Shown one piece after another: positions 47,173-55,042 of a DNA stretch of 64,000 bases. Source of the DNA: Pseudoalteromonas byunsanensis (GTDB lineage: Bacteria; Pseudomonadota; Gammaproteobacteria; Enterobacterales; Alteromonadaceae); NCBI RefSeq assembly GCF_001854475.1, contig NZ_MNAN01000018.1, positions 62,001 through 126,000 of the forward strand, given 5' to 3'. Made by a program: the position numbers and the translations under genes. Positions within the stretch are counted from its first letter, which is position 1, and each line of letters starts with the position of its first letter. The notes beneath the pieces are model-generated. The model worked only from the letters and a program-made list of their open reading frames with translations. It did not search any database and was not told the origin of the DNA.

Positions 47173-47354
47173 TTTTCAGACTCCTTTTCCTCGTTAGAGA
47201 TTGTTTTTTTATGCTCTTTTTCATCTTCAAAGATGGCATTAGCAGCGTCGTCGAAACGATTTTTAGTGCGTTTGCTATATGCCCAAGCAACAATCACAAT
47301 AAATAGTACCAAAATTACCAGAGTCAAAATGCCTCTGTATGTGCCGTAATCCAT
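47169..47354 (-). CDS. ccoQ: cbb3 oxidase subunit CcoQ
   Basis: 61 residues: a short N-terminus, one TM segment (LTLVILVLFIVIVAWAYSKR), and a charged Lys/Glu-rich tail. Size and position between ccoO and ccoP identify CcoQ, which stabilises the CcoP association. Confidence 0.95.
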   Translation of the reverse strand: MDYGTYRGILTLVILVLFIVIVAWAYSKRTKNRFDDAANAIFEDEKEHKKTISNEEKESEK

Positions 47355-47359
47355 AATAA

Positions 47360-47980
47360 TTACTTCAAGTGTGTGCCAAGTTGTTGAAGGTAAGCAATAA
47401 GGGCTTGCATTTCTGTCTTGCCTTTAACTGCTGCTTCAGCGCCTTGAATATCTTGCTCGGTGTATGGCACACCAAAGCCTTTAAATACTTCAAGTTTCTT
47501 GGCGGTTAACTTACCGTCTAGTACATTTTCATCTAACCAAGGATAGGCTGGCATGTTCGACTCAGGGACCACTGAACGTGGGTCCATTAAGTGAGCATAG
47601 TGCCAGTCATCAGAGTAGCGTTGACCTACACGCGCTAAGTCAGGACCAGTACGCTTAGAACCCCACTGGAATGGGTGATCCCATACTGATTCACCAGCGA
47701 CAGAGTAGTGGCCATAGCGCTCTACCTCGTCACGGAATGGGCGGATCATTTGTGAGTGACAGTTGTAACAACCTTCACGTACATAAATGTCACGACCTTC
47801 CATCTCAAGCGCAGTTAATGGGCGTAGGCCATCAACAGGCTGAGTCGTGTCTTTTTGGAACATCAGTGGAGTGATTTCTACCAGTGCACCAAAGCTAATC
47901 GCAAACACAGTCAGAATAGCCATTAGGCCGACGTTCTTTTCTACGATTTCGTGTTTATTGGCTGAATTATTATTGCTCAT
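47360..47980 (-). CDS. ccoO: cbb3 oxidase subunit II (CcoO)
   Basis: 206 residues. One N-terminal TM segment, then a monohaem c domain with [12 protein letters not shown] and a distal methionine in [10 protein letters not shown]. CcoO passes electrons from CcoP to the haem-copper subunit. It starts 12 bases after ccoN. Confidence 0.97.
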   Translation of the reverse strand: MSNNNSANKHEIVEKNVGLMAILTVFAISFGALVEITPLMFQKDTTQPVDGLRPLTALEMEGRDIYVREGCYNCHSQMIRPFRDEVERYGHYSVAGESVWDHPFQWGSKRTGPDLARVGQRYSDDWHYAHLMDPRSVVPESNMPAYPWLDENVLDGKLTAKKLEVFKGFGVPYTEQDIQGAEAAVKGKTEMQALIAYLQQLGTHLK

Positions 47981-47992
47981 AATCTACACCTC

Positions 47993-49426
47993 TTAAGCCA
48001 TTTGCGTGTTTGCGTCAGTGGCAAGTGAGCCACTTTTTGCATTCACAGTGCGCAGCACGTTGTACGCCATTACTAGCATACCCACAACGATGAACACACC
48101 GCCTAGGAAGCGCATGATGTAGAAAGGTTTAGACGCCTCAAGAGACTGTACGAAGCTGTACATTAACGTACCGTCAGCGTTTACAGCACGCCACATCAGA
48201 CCTTGCATAACACCAGAGATCCACATTGCAACGATGTACAATACAACACCTACGGTATGCAACCAGAAGTGGGTGTTAACCAGCTTAACGCTGTACATGT
48301 TACCGTGACCAAATAGTGCTGGAATTAAGTGGTAGATAGCGCCGATTGAAATCATAGCAACCCAACCTAGGGCACCTGAGTGTACGTGACCAACAGTCCA
48401 ATCAGTGTAGTGAGAAAGCGCGTTTACTGATTTAATTGCCATCATTGGACCTTCAAAGGTAGACATACCATAGAAAGACAACGAAACAACTAAGAAACGA
48501 AGTACTGGGTCAGTACGTAGCTTATGCCATGCGCCAGATAGTGTCATGATACCGTTGATCATACCGCCCCAAGACGGAACGAATAGGATCACAGACATAA
48601 CCATACCTAAAGACTGAGTCCAGTCTGGTAATGCTGTGTAGTGAAGGTGGTGAGGACCGGCCCAAATATAAAGCGAAACTAGCGCCCAAAAGTGAACAAC
48701 CGATAGACGGTATGAGTAAACTGGACGACCTGCTTGTTTAGGCACGAAGTAGTACATCATACCTAAGAAACCAGCAGTCAGAAGGAAGCCAACCGCATTG
48801 TGGCCATACCACCACTGAACCATCGCATCTACTGCACCTGCATAGATAGAGTATGATTTAGTTAATGATACTGGCACTGCCATGCTGTTTACGATGTGAA
48901 GAATCGCAACAGTAATAATGAAACCAGCATAGAACCAGTTTGCTACATAGATGTGAGACACTTTGCGCTTGATTAGCGTGCCAAAGAACACAACGGCATA
49001 AGAAACCCACACTACCGCAATTGCGATATCGATAGGCCACTCTAGCTCTGCATACTCTTTAGAAGAAGTAATACCTAGCGGTAGCGTAATGGCTGCTGAA
49101 ACAATAATAGCTTGCCAACCCCAGAAGGTGAAAGCTGCTAATTTGTCTGAGAAAAGGCGCGTTTGACAAGTACGCTGAACAACATAGTAAGATGTTGCAA
49201 AGAGTGCACTTGTACCAAATGCAAAGATTACTGCGTTCGTGTGTAACGGACGAAGTCGAGAGTAAGTTAACCATGGCGTGTCAAAGTTCAAAGCTGGCCA
49301 AGCTAGTTGGGCAGCAATAAGAACACCAACACCCATGCCAACGATGCCCCAAATCACTGTCATGATAGCGAATTGGCGTACAACCTTATAGTTGTACTCA
49401 GTTTGTGATGCTACTGTTTGGCTCAT
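47993..49426 (-). CDS. ccoN: cbb3 oxidase subunit I (CcoN)
   Basis: 477 residues, standard for CcoN, with twelve TM segments. Haem and copper ligands are visible: the low-spin haem histidine in [10 protein letters not shown], the CuB histidine in YGHNAVGF with its neighbouring tyrosine, the histidine pair in [15 protein letters not shown], and a C-terminal pair around [11 protein letters not shown]. It reduces oxygen with high affinity and pumps protons. It heads ccoNOQP on the minus strand. Confidence 0.98.
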   Translation of the reverse strand: MSQTVASQTEYNYKVVRQFAIMTVIWGIVGMGVGVLIAAQLAWPALNFDTPWLTYSRLRPLHTNAVIFAFGTSALFATSYYVVQRTCQTRLFSDKLAAFTFWGWQAIIVSAAITLPLGITSSKEYAELEWPIDIAIAVVWVSYAVVFFGTLIKRKVSHIYVANWFYAGFIITVAILHIVNSMAVPVSLTKSYSIYAGAVDAMVQWWYGHNAVGFLLTAGFLGMMYYFVPKQAGRPVYSYRLSVVHFWALVSLYIWAGPHHLHYTALPDWTQSLGMVMSVILFVPSWGGMINGIMTLSGAWHKLRTDPVLRFLVVSLSFYGMSTFEGPMMAIKSVNALSHYTDWTVGHVHSGALGWVAMISIGAIYHLIPALFGHGNMYSVKLVNTHFWLHTVGVVLYIVAMWISGVMQGLMWRAVNADGTLMYSFVQSLEASKPFYIMRFLGGVFIVVGMLVMAYNVLRTVNAKSGSLATDANTQMA

Positions 49427-49737
49427 TTTCTGGATTCCGCTGCAATTAATGCGATTAGAAATGAATTACCTGCATAAACAGGCCCTGCTTATTATTTCAA
49501 CAAGCTCGTTTAAAAATAAATCTGATTGAGCAAATCTATTTCAAACCAACTTGAGAAACCCTTATTTTTGCAAGGAAATGATAATTTTTTTGCAAAAGAA
49601 AAGATACCTCAAACACCTAAAATTATGACATCAATCAAATTTTCGGCAATAAATTGCTCAACTATTCACCAATGTGGATTATCTTCAAATTCTGCATTAC
49701 CATTGCGCAGTTCTGCAAAGCCCCATTAGGATAAATA
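49427..49737. other. Divergent spacer between ccoN and the lipoprotein gene
   Basis: 311 bases. It holds an FNR-like site (annotated separately), A/T-rich runs, and a possible minus-strand -10 (TATCTT on the minus strand at 49601-49606) for ccoN. An AGGA-type ribosome-binding site lies before the lipoprotein gene. No gene is supported inside. Confidence 0.55.
49625..49638. promoter_or_regulatory. FNR-like box upstream of ccoN
   Basis: ATGACATCAATCAA matches TTGAT-N4-ATCAA at eight of ten positions, with a perfect right half. With the -10 candidate at 49601-49606 on the minus strand it would sit near -38 of ccoN, close to an activating position. Confidence 0.45.
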
Positions 49738-50184
49738 ATGACCAAGTTTTGGTTTTTTTACGCACTTGTTGCTGTGAGTATATTGAGCGCATGCTCAGAC
49801 CCTTCGATTATTATACATGAAAGTTCAGAAAAAAGTGAAAGTTCCTCACATTTAGCAAACTGTACTGAGGCTAAGCCTTGTGCAGACAAAGATGGTATAA
49901 GGGTTTGGTATAGCCAAGCGGTCATTGAAGGCGAACAGGCGTTTGAGATCATGATGGAAGTGCAACCTCACATGCTAGTAAATTCGGCAACATTATCTGG
50001 TGAGACTATGAATATGGGTTACATTCCTGTGTTTTTTACACCCTTATCAGCGACGCGTTATAAAGCAAACGCTATGGTGGGGTTATGCAGTAATGAACTT
50101 ATGCAGTGGCGCTTAAACATAGAGCTAGAAAGTGCCAGCGACAATACTATATCTAAAATGTTTCCTTTATATGTGACTCGATAA
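49738..50184 (+). CDS. Small lipoprotein with possible FixH/YtkA-like domain
   Basis: 148 residues. Signal peptide with lipobox LSAC, a serine-rich linker, then CTEAKPCADKDGIRVWYSQ and a beta-rich domain with SGETMNMGYIPVFFTPLSATRYKANAMVGLC. The M-x-M pattern before an all-beta segment resembles YtkA/FixH-type periplasmic domains, some of which bind copper. The location divergent from ccoNOQP fits, but the match is weak. Its function is not known. Confidence 0.6.
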   Translation: MTKFWFFYALVAVSILSACSDPSIIIHESSEKSESSSHLANCTEAKPCADKDGIRVWYSQAVIEGEQAFEIMMEVQPHMLVNSATLSGETMNMGYIPVFFTPLSATRYKANAMVGLCSNELMQWRLNIELESASDNTISKMFPLYVTR

Positions 50185-50199
50185 GTGCAGAGCTGATAT

Positions 50200-50676
50200 A
50201 TGAATAAAGTCCATGTTATAGAGCACATCCGGTTTGCCTTAGAGGCGAAGTTAGCAGAAGCTAAGCAAGCAGCAGACAGTGCGCGCATCGATGCCACACA
50301 TGAACAAAGTGCAGCGGAAACCCAATATGACTCGCTAAGTATAGAATCAGGATATTTGGCACAAGGCCAAAGTGAGCGCGTGAATGATGCCCACAAATCA
50401 ATTTCTCTGTTTGAGCAAAGCTTTGATTTACAAAACGCCAATAAAGTTACAGTAGGAAGTCTGATCAAAGCCATCGACTTGGATGATGAAACACACTGGT
50501 TTTACTTCGGTCCAAGTGAGGGAGGCCTGAAAGTAACGGTCAAAAAACAAACCGTATTGGTGATAACCCAATCAGCACCAATTGGACAAGTAATGTTTAG
50601 CAAAATGATTGGCGATGAATGTGAATACCAAGTAGGAAGTCAGACATACAGCTTCGAGATTTTGGATATTTTTTAG
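50200..50676 (+). CDS. GreA/GreB-family-like protein
   Basis: 158 residues. An N-terminal coiled-coil-like stretch (LEAKLAEAKQAADSARIDATHEQSAAE, broken here at positions 13-39) is followed by a C-terminal FKBP-like domain containing SAPIGQVMFSKMIGDECEY, similar to the Gre C-terminus (PVGKALLGKxxGDEV). The coiled coil may enter the RNA polymerase secondary channel as in GreA, but the acidic tip residues cannot be confirmed. It follows the lipoprotein gene by 15 bases. Confidence 0.7.
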   Translation: MNKVHVIEHIRFALEAKLAEAKQAADSARIDATHEQSAAETQYDSLSIESGYLAQGQSERVNDAHKSISLFEQSFDLQNANKVTVGSLIKAIDLDDETHWFYFGPSEGGLKVTVKKQTVLVITQSAPIGQVMFSKMIGDECEYQVGSQTYSFEILDIF

Positions 50677-50753
50677 CATATTTCACATGGTTTTCTATGC
50701 AGAAGAAAGCAAGGTGAGTGTCGTGCGGTGGTAACTTTAAAGCTGTTTTTAAC

Positions 50754-51392
50754 ATGAATTTTTATAAAAATTATATTCATTTTATATCAATAATTATATT
50801 GCTGGGTTTTGTTCCGAGCTATATTTTACAATACGAATCATTGACACTAATACATCATTTTCACGCGCTGCTCTCATTTATATGGTTAGTTGGCCTAAAT
50901 GTGCAGCCTGTAGTGGTAGTTAATAGATTGGGCAATATACATAAGGCTTTCGGTTGGTTTTTAGTGTGTGTTGGAGCGCTTATGCTCATCTCTACTTTGA
51001 CTTTGTTTATCAGCACGTTTGAAACTAGAGTTGATCAAGGGGCGATATTTCGTCTCGTTTATTTACTAGATTTATTCTTATTACCTTCATTTGTCATTTT
51101 TATGCTGTTAGCCATTGTTAATAGAAAACACGTAATGCAGCATATTAGCTATGTTGTACTTGCAACGATAATGCTACTTCCTCCAGGTTTAGGACGTTTA
51201 ATTTATGGCGTATTTCTAATGCCGTTATCACTTCCTGTGAGACTATTCTTTGAGCCAATGGTGACGCTTACTGTTGGTTCATTATTATATTTTGGCCATC
51301 GTCAACATTGGCACTTTAGACCCACAAAGCTCGCATTAAGTGGGCTGTGTGTTACAACTGCTTTGTGTTACGTATATACGTATTGGTTATAG
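50754..51392 (+). CDS. Seven-TM hypothetical membrane protein
   Basis: 212 residues from the ATG at 50754; a longer frame begins at 50718. Neither start has a clear ribosome-binding site. There are six or seven TM segments. Histidines occur in the early part (LIHHFHALLSFIWLVGLNVQP) and in NRLGNIHKAFGW, spaced as in some membrane haem or DUF2306-type proteins. No family is firmly recognised. It ends just before a small terminator. Confidence 0.6.
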   Translation: MNFYKNYIHFISIIILLGFVPSYILQYESLTLIHHFHALLSFIWLVGLNVQPVVVVNRLGNIHKAFGWFLVCVGALMLISTLTLFISTFETRVDQGAIFRLVYLLDLFLLPSFVIFMLLAIVNRKHVMQHISYVVLATIMLLPPGLGRLIYGVFLMPLSLPVRLFFEPMVTLTVGSLLYFGHRQHWHFRPTKLALSGLCVTTALCYVYTYWL

Positions 51393-51766
51393 GAAATCTA
51401 AATTGGTGCCAATTTTTATCTAAGTGACAACATGATCTATATATTTAAACCCAACATATTATGACTTGTTTGAGAACAACAAGTAGCCATTTCAATAGTT
51501 ACTTGAACCAGACGAACAAAAAACCATTGGCTAAAGTTAGACAAAACACGCTACAAGCGAGTCAATGATGTGTGTTAAGTGAAGGGAAAAGGCAGTGTGT
51601 AGCTTTGATACTTCAGGATTTTACGACAAAGCTTTTAGTGCTCCAGAGTCAGATGATTAAGGATATTGATAGTATCTGAGTCTATTTACTTTAAAAACTA
51701 TATAATGTCCTTTTAAACCTTTGCGCAAAATTGTGCGACTAAAATGCTTTTAAAGGAGAATATATA
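51393..51766 (+). other. Spacer before the amidohydrolase gene
   Basis: 374 bases. Contents: a small terminator (51400-51417), then AT-rich sequence without a gene. A TATAAT (51701-51706) lies 60 bases before the next gene, with only a poor -35. An imperfect dyad, GCGCAA/TTGTGC around 51723-51736, follows it in the 5' leader. Confidence 0.5.
51400..51417 (+). terminator. Small terminator after the membrane-protein gene
   Basis: AAATTG/CAATTT stem with a four-base loop and five T residues, seven bases past the stop codon. Confidence 0.6.
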
Positions 51767-53056
51767 ATGTCGAAAAGGCTAGTCACGTTTATTGCTATAG
51801 CATTCGTGATATGGACAACCCCATCAACGGTCACAGCACAACAAATATTGTTAACCAATGGGGTGCTGTTAGACCCAAATAGTCAAAGTGCACTCAAACA
51901 ACATTTATTGATGGACAATGATCAGATCATCGGTCGTTTTGATGTTATCCCGGAAGACTTTAGCGGTAAGCGAATAGACATCAGTAATAAATTTGTGATC
52001 CCCGGCCTGATAGACATGCACACGCACACATTTGGCAACCGTGCTCCAAACACGAATACAGAAAATATGGGACCGAGTACCACAGCGCAAGTTGTACTTC
52101 ATGCGGGTGTCACAGGCTTAGTAGATTTGTTTGGTAACGAGCAAAAATTATTTGAACATCGACGCTTACAGCAACAGGGGCTCATTGATGGTGCAGACAT
52201 TTATACTAGCTTATCTTGTTTGACCGCACCAGGCGGACACTGTTCTCAGTTTGGGAAAACACGTACCATTGCTAATGAGGAAGAAGCAGCAAGGCACATC
52301 TCTGAGTTAGCCCAAAAGCAAGCTGACGTTATAAAACTCGTCAGTACCTTGGGTGGTAGATTACCATCACTTTCACCACAACTATTGAAGTTTTCCGTTG
52401 ATCAAGCCCATAAGCATAGTCTTAAAGTTATTGTTCATGTCCACACTCTCGCTGATGTAGAGAGTGCAATTACAGCAAAAGCTGATGCCATAACTCATCT
52501 ACCTGATGATGGCGTCATCTCCAAGAGTTTGGCGCAAAGGTTATCAGAGCATGGTGTTAGTGTGATCCCAGCTATTGCTTGTGATACAGATGAATATGAG
52601 TTTTTGTTTTCGGATGTCCTCGATTTAAGTTTAGTGAAAAAACTTACAGCACCTAGGATAATTGAAGGTTATCGACAAAAAGCAGCTCAAATGACGAGTG
52701 AACAAAAACACGAAGCTCAGCAGAGAACATTAAAATACTATCAGTCAATCAAAAATTTAATAGCAGCAGATGTGGCATTACTAACAGGCACGGATGCGGG
52801 AAATTATGGAACCTTACAAGGTTTTACGTTGCATCGAGAGTTATTGAAGTTCGTGAAAGCTGGGTTAACGCCATGGCAGGCACTAGCCAGTGCAACGACT
52901 GAGCCTCGACGGTTTCTGGGCAAACCCACAGGCTTAGAAGCGGGGGCGCAATCCAGTGTTGTTATTGTTAATCTTTCGCCAATAGAAAATATCATTAATA
53001 CTCAAACAATCCACGCTGTGTTGCATAAAGGAAAATACATTGAAAATAAACTGTAA
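51767..53056 (+). CDS. Secreted amidohydrolase-family protein
   Basis: 429 residues. Signal peptide (MSKRLVTFIAIAFVIWTTPS, cut near TVTA-QQ). The amidohydrolase TIM barrel shows IPGLIDMHTHTFG with the metal HxH, a lysine that may be carboxylated (DVIKLVSTLGG), VIVHVHTLADVESAI, and the catalytic aspartate in LLTGTDAGNYG; a C-terminal beta sandwich completes the fold. The closest style is imidazolonepropionase-like/Xaa-Pro dipeptidase-type amidohydrolases. AAAGGAG precedes the ATG. The first double-glycine peptide gene starts 70 bases after it; there is no terminator between, so read-through is possible. Confidence 0.85.
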   Translation: MSKRLVTFIAIAFVIWTTPSTVTAQQILLTNGVLLDPNSQSALKQHLLMDNDQIIGRFDVIPEDFSGKRIDISNKFVIPGLIDMHTHTFGNRAPNTNTENMGPSTTAQVVLHAGVTGLVDLFGNEQKLFEHRRLQQQGLIDGADIYTSLSCLTAPGGHCSQFGKTRTIANEEEAARHISELAQKQADVIKLVSTLGGRLPSLSPQLLKFSVDQAHKHSLKVIVHVHTLADVESAITAKADAITHLPDDGVISKSLAQRLSEHGVSVIPAIACDTDEYEFLFSDVLDLSLVKKLTAPRIIEGYRQKAAQMTSEQKHEAQQRTLKYYQSIKNLIAADVALLTGTDAGNYGTLQGFTLHRELLKFVKAGLTPWQALASATTEPRRFLGKPTGLEAGAQSSVVIVNLSPIENIINTQTIHAVLHKGKYIENKL

Positions 53057-53126
53057 AATATAACAGGGTGTACTGTCTAAGTTACTTGTTATTATCCCTT
53101 TGAACACAAAACAAAAGGAAATTACA

Positions 53127-53273
53127 ATGAACTTAAAACTTAAAAAGAAACTCATTAAGTCTCTATCAAAAGACGATAAGCAGCTTCCGCTTGATGCAAC
53201 TAAACAGATTGGTGGTGGTGCTTCTCTCATCAGATGGCCTACAGACTACTGGATGTGTGGCGAGCCAGATTAA
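53127..53273 (+). CDS. Double-glycine-leader peptide, copy 1
   Basis: 48 residues. Leader with an M-N-L-K-L-KKK start, KSLS at 11-14, and LPLDATKQI-GGG at 20-31. The tail after the glycines is ASLIRWPTDYWMCGEPD, with one cysteine. AAGGAA lies seven bases before the ATG. The leader style resembles RiPP/bacteriocin-type precursors cleaved after a GG motif, but no known family is named with certainty. Four more copies lie in the window. Confidence 0.8.
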   Translation: MNLKLKKKLIKSLSKDDKQLPLDATKQIGGGASLIRWPTDYWMCGEPD

Positions 53274-53291
53274 TCTAAGCGATGCCTAATA

Positions 53292-53317
53292 AGGAGAGAT
53301 ACTTATGTGTTTCTTCT
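53292..53317 (+). terminator. 3' hairpin of peptide copy 1
   Basis: Eleven-base-pair stem AGGAGAGATAC/GTGTTTCTTCT with three G-T wobble pairs and loop TTAT, 18 bases past the stop. The purine-rich/pyrimidine-rich arms recur after the other copies. Confidence 0.5.
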
Positions 53318-53362
53318 AATATATCGATAGTTAGGTGGCTTCACATCTGTTACTTAAGCTTA

Positions 53363-53415
53363 AGAAACAGTTTTGGGTGGGTATGAACATAGAGGTATTC
53401 CCCAAAACTGCTTCT
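53363..53415. repeat. Large inverted repeat in the spacer between peptide copies 1 and 2
   Basis: AGAAACAGTTTTGGG (53363-53377) pairs with CCCAAAACTGCTTCT (53401-53415) at 14 of 15 positions, with a 23-base loop. It has no counterpart in the next spacer, although the surrounding bases are duplicated. Confidence 0.6.
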
Positions 53416-53487
53416 GTTTACTTATGGACAGGGTTTTTTTGCTACCTAGTTAATACACAATGTCTGTGAATAAATAAGGAAATTTAA

Positions 53488-53634
53488 ATGAACCTAGAAA
53501 TTAAAAAGAAAGCAATAAAATCTTTATCAAATGAGAATAAACAGCTTCCATTTGATGCAACTAAAAATATTGGTGGTGGTAAGTCTATAATCATGATCCC
53601 TACCGATTATAGAATGTGTGGCGATCAAGATTAA
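53488..53634 (+). CDS. Double-glycine-leader peptide, copy 2
   Basis: 48 residues. The leader keeps M-N-L, KKK, KSLS and LPFDATKNI-GGG. The tail is KSIIMIPTDYRMCGDQD: it keeps the PTDY-x-MCG core of copy 1 but the end is GDQD instead of GEPD and the tryptophans are replaced. AAGGAAA precedes the ATG by seven bases. A weak hairpin follows (53656-53680). Confidence 0.78.
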   Translation: MNLEIKKKAIKSLSNENKQLPFDATKNIGGGKSIIMIPTDYRMCGDQD

Positions 53635-53655
53635 TCATGGTTGAGTATAATGAAT

Positions 53656-53680
53656 AGGGGGTAAGTAAGCGCTTCTTCTT
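53656..53680 (+). terminator. Degenerate 3' hairpin of peptide copy 2
   Basis: AGGGGG-T-AAG pairs with CTTCTTCTT across a six-base loop, with one bulged T and several wobble pairs. It sits in the same place as the hairpin of copy 1. Confidence 0.35.
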
Positions 53681-53852
53681 ATATACGTTGATATTAAATG
53701 GCTTCATACCTGTTACTTAAGTTTAATAAAATATTTTTAGTTAACATCTAATTGAGGGTATTTTGACAGTGTCAACTTCTGTTTACTCATGTATAGGATG
53801 CTCTTACTACTCTTATTGATACACAGCCTCTGCGAATAAAAAGGAAATTTGG

Positions 53853-53981
53853 ATGAACTTAAAATTAAAAAAGAAACCAATAAAGTCTCTATCTAACAAT
53901 GACAATAAACTGCCACTTGATGCAACTAAACAGATTGCAGGTGGAAGCATATCGTGGCCGTCATATGGCGAGCCAGATTAA
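53853..53981 (+). CDS. Double-glycine-leader peptide, copy 3 (short, no cysteine)
   Basis: 42 residues. The leader is very close to copy 1 (KSLS, LPLDATKQI-AGG), but the tail is only SISWPSYGEPD, eleven residues. It keeps W-P and GEPD and lacks the cysteine. Either this is an independent core type or a shortened copy. AAGGAAA lies before the ATG. Confidence 0.75.
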   Translation: MNLKLKKKPIKSLSNNDNKLPLDATKQIAGGSISWPSYGEPD

Positions 53982-53998
53982 TCATAGATCTTTGAACT

Positions 53999-54023
53999 AG
54001 AAGCACTCATGTGCTTCTTTTTT
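53999..54023 (+). terminator. Terminator of peptide copy 3
   Basis: AGAAGCAC/GTGCTTCT stem with loop TCAT and a T run, 17 bases past the stop codon; the clearest of the five peptide-gene terminators. Confidence 0.75.
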
Positions 54024-54579
54024 CATATATCAATAGCTGCATACAGGAAGCTGTTGATACATTGTAATTACTCGGTAAAATGAGAGTTTGATTAAAACAA
54101 AGTGCTCATGTCCTTCATATTTCATATAGTTTCGATTTCTTTTCGATAGTTATTGATTGTTATTAACAATGCATAACTATTTTTTCTCAACCTTGCTGCC
54201 CTAAGAAGTTGTCGGTATATATTTCATCTGTAATTACTTTCACAAGGCGGTCTGCGTGACTGATTTTATCTTGCTATTTAATGTAAATTAAACGAAATTA
54301 ACGTTAGAAATTGTGCTAATCACTTCTTTGTTAGCTTTGTAATATATACTAACTTTATGAAATTAAATCTTCTATTTTTGGTATTTAAGAAATTGCTGGC
54401 TGAAAGGGGGTATATATAATTCAACTGGTCTACAGGTACAGTAAATGGCTGAATGTTAGCAGTGTCTTTTAAATTCTATATGGAACATTGATGCTGGAGT
54501 GTTTGATGTGTTAATTGAAAACTCCTTCTCTGACGATTCGTACTTTGGTGCATAATTCATAATTTTCTACTGATAATAG

Positions 54580-54590
54580 TGTCAGGTTAT
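54580..54590 (+). promoter_or_regulatory. Shared upstream element of peptide copy 4
   Basis: TGTCAGGTTAT, ending 60 bases before the ATG. The same eleven bases occur at 58234-58244, 53 bases before copy 5, and TGTCTAAGTTA is 43 bases before copy 1. Confidence 0.45.
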
Positions 54591-54649
54591 CTATATTATA
54601 TTGACTGTTATTATCCTTGCGACACTAAACAAATAAATAAGGAAGTGTA

Positions 54650-54796
54650 ATGAAATTAAAACTAAAAAAGAAACCAATGAAGTCTCTATCTAATAACGAT
54701 AACTTACTGCCAAATGATGCAACAAAGAAAATTGCGGGCGGTGGATGGTGGCCTACAGAGTGGAGAATCTGCCGCTCATATGGCGAGCCTGATTAA
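54650..54796 (+). CDS. Double-glycine-leader peptide, copy 4
   Basis: 48 residues. Leader M-K-L-K-L-KKK, KSLS, LPNDATKKI-AGG; tail GWWPTEWRICRSYGEPD with three tryptophans, one cysteine and the GEPD end shared with copies 1 and 3. AAGGAAG precedes the ATG by six bases. It stands about 670 bases beyond copy 3. Confidence 0.8.
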   Translation: MKLKLKKKPMKSLSNNDNLLPNDATKKIAGGGWWPTEWRICRSYGEPD

Positions 54797-54813
54797 GTAT
54801 AGATAATTTGCAT

Positions 54814-54841
54814 AAGAGGGAGCTTATCAATGCTTCTTCTT
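54814..54841 (+). terminator. 3' hairpin of peptide copy 4
   Basis: Ten-base-pair stem AAGAGGGAGC/GCTTCTTCTT with an eight-base loop and two wobble pairs, 17 bases past the stop codon. Confidence 0.5.
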
Positions 54842-55042
54842 ATATCAATCACTATTTAATTAAGCACCTCCAAGAGCTCGGGGGAGATTAATGAAGTGGT
54901 GCTGTTGATTGTATAACGTGATAAATGTTGACTCCCTTCACAGTAATATTAAAAGAGACATCTAGGTCGACTATCATATCTTTCACATCTACTTTTAGTG
55001 AAATGTTAAAAATTAAATGCTTATACATTTAAGGTAATGAGG

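Larger units (their letters stand above)
53127..53852 (+). repeat. Tandem duplicated peptide-gene units of about 363 bp
   Basis: Units start at 53127 and 53488 and continue to copy 3 at 53853 (offsets 361 and 365). Spacers are homologous: GGCTTCA then TGTTACTTAAG occurs at 53337 and again at 53700, and both spacers end with a GAATAAA-AAGGAAATTT-like block before the next ATG. Confidence 0.75.
53982..54649. other. Spacer between peptide copies 3 and 4
   Basis: 668 bases, AT-rich, with no supported gene. After the terminator, bases 54097-54130 repeat the terminator style of copy 3 (GTGCTCATGTCCTTC then TTTCATATA) right after a GAGAGTTTGATTAA that resembles the GAGCCAGATTAA gene ends; this may be the remnant of a lost copy. 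Confidence 0.45.

Noticed and set aside
49526..49729. Open frame of 67 codons between ccoN and the lipoprotein gene
   Set aside because: It covers the regulatory spacer with the FNR-like site and has low-complexity, non-family sequence; no ribosome-binding site was seen.
53274..54649. CRISPR-like or mobile-element explanation for the repeated units
   Set aside because: Units contain full peptide genes with ribosome-binding sites and terminators; no transposase, target duplications or regular short repeats were seen.
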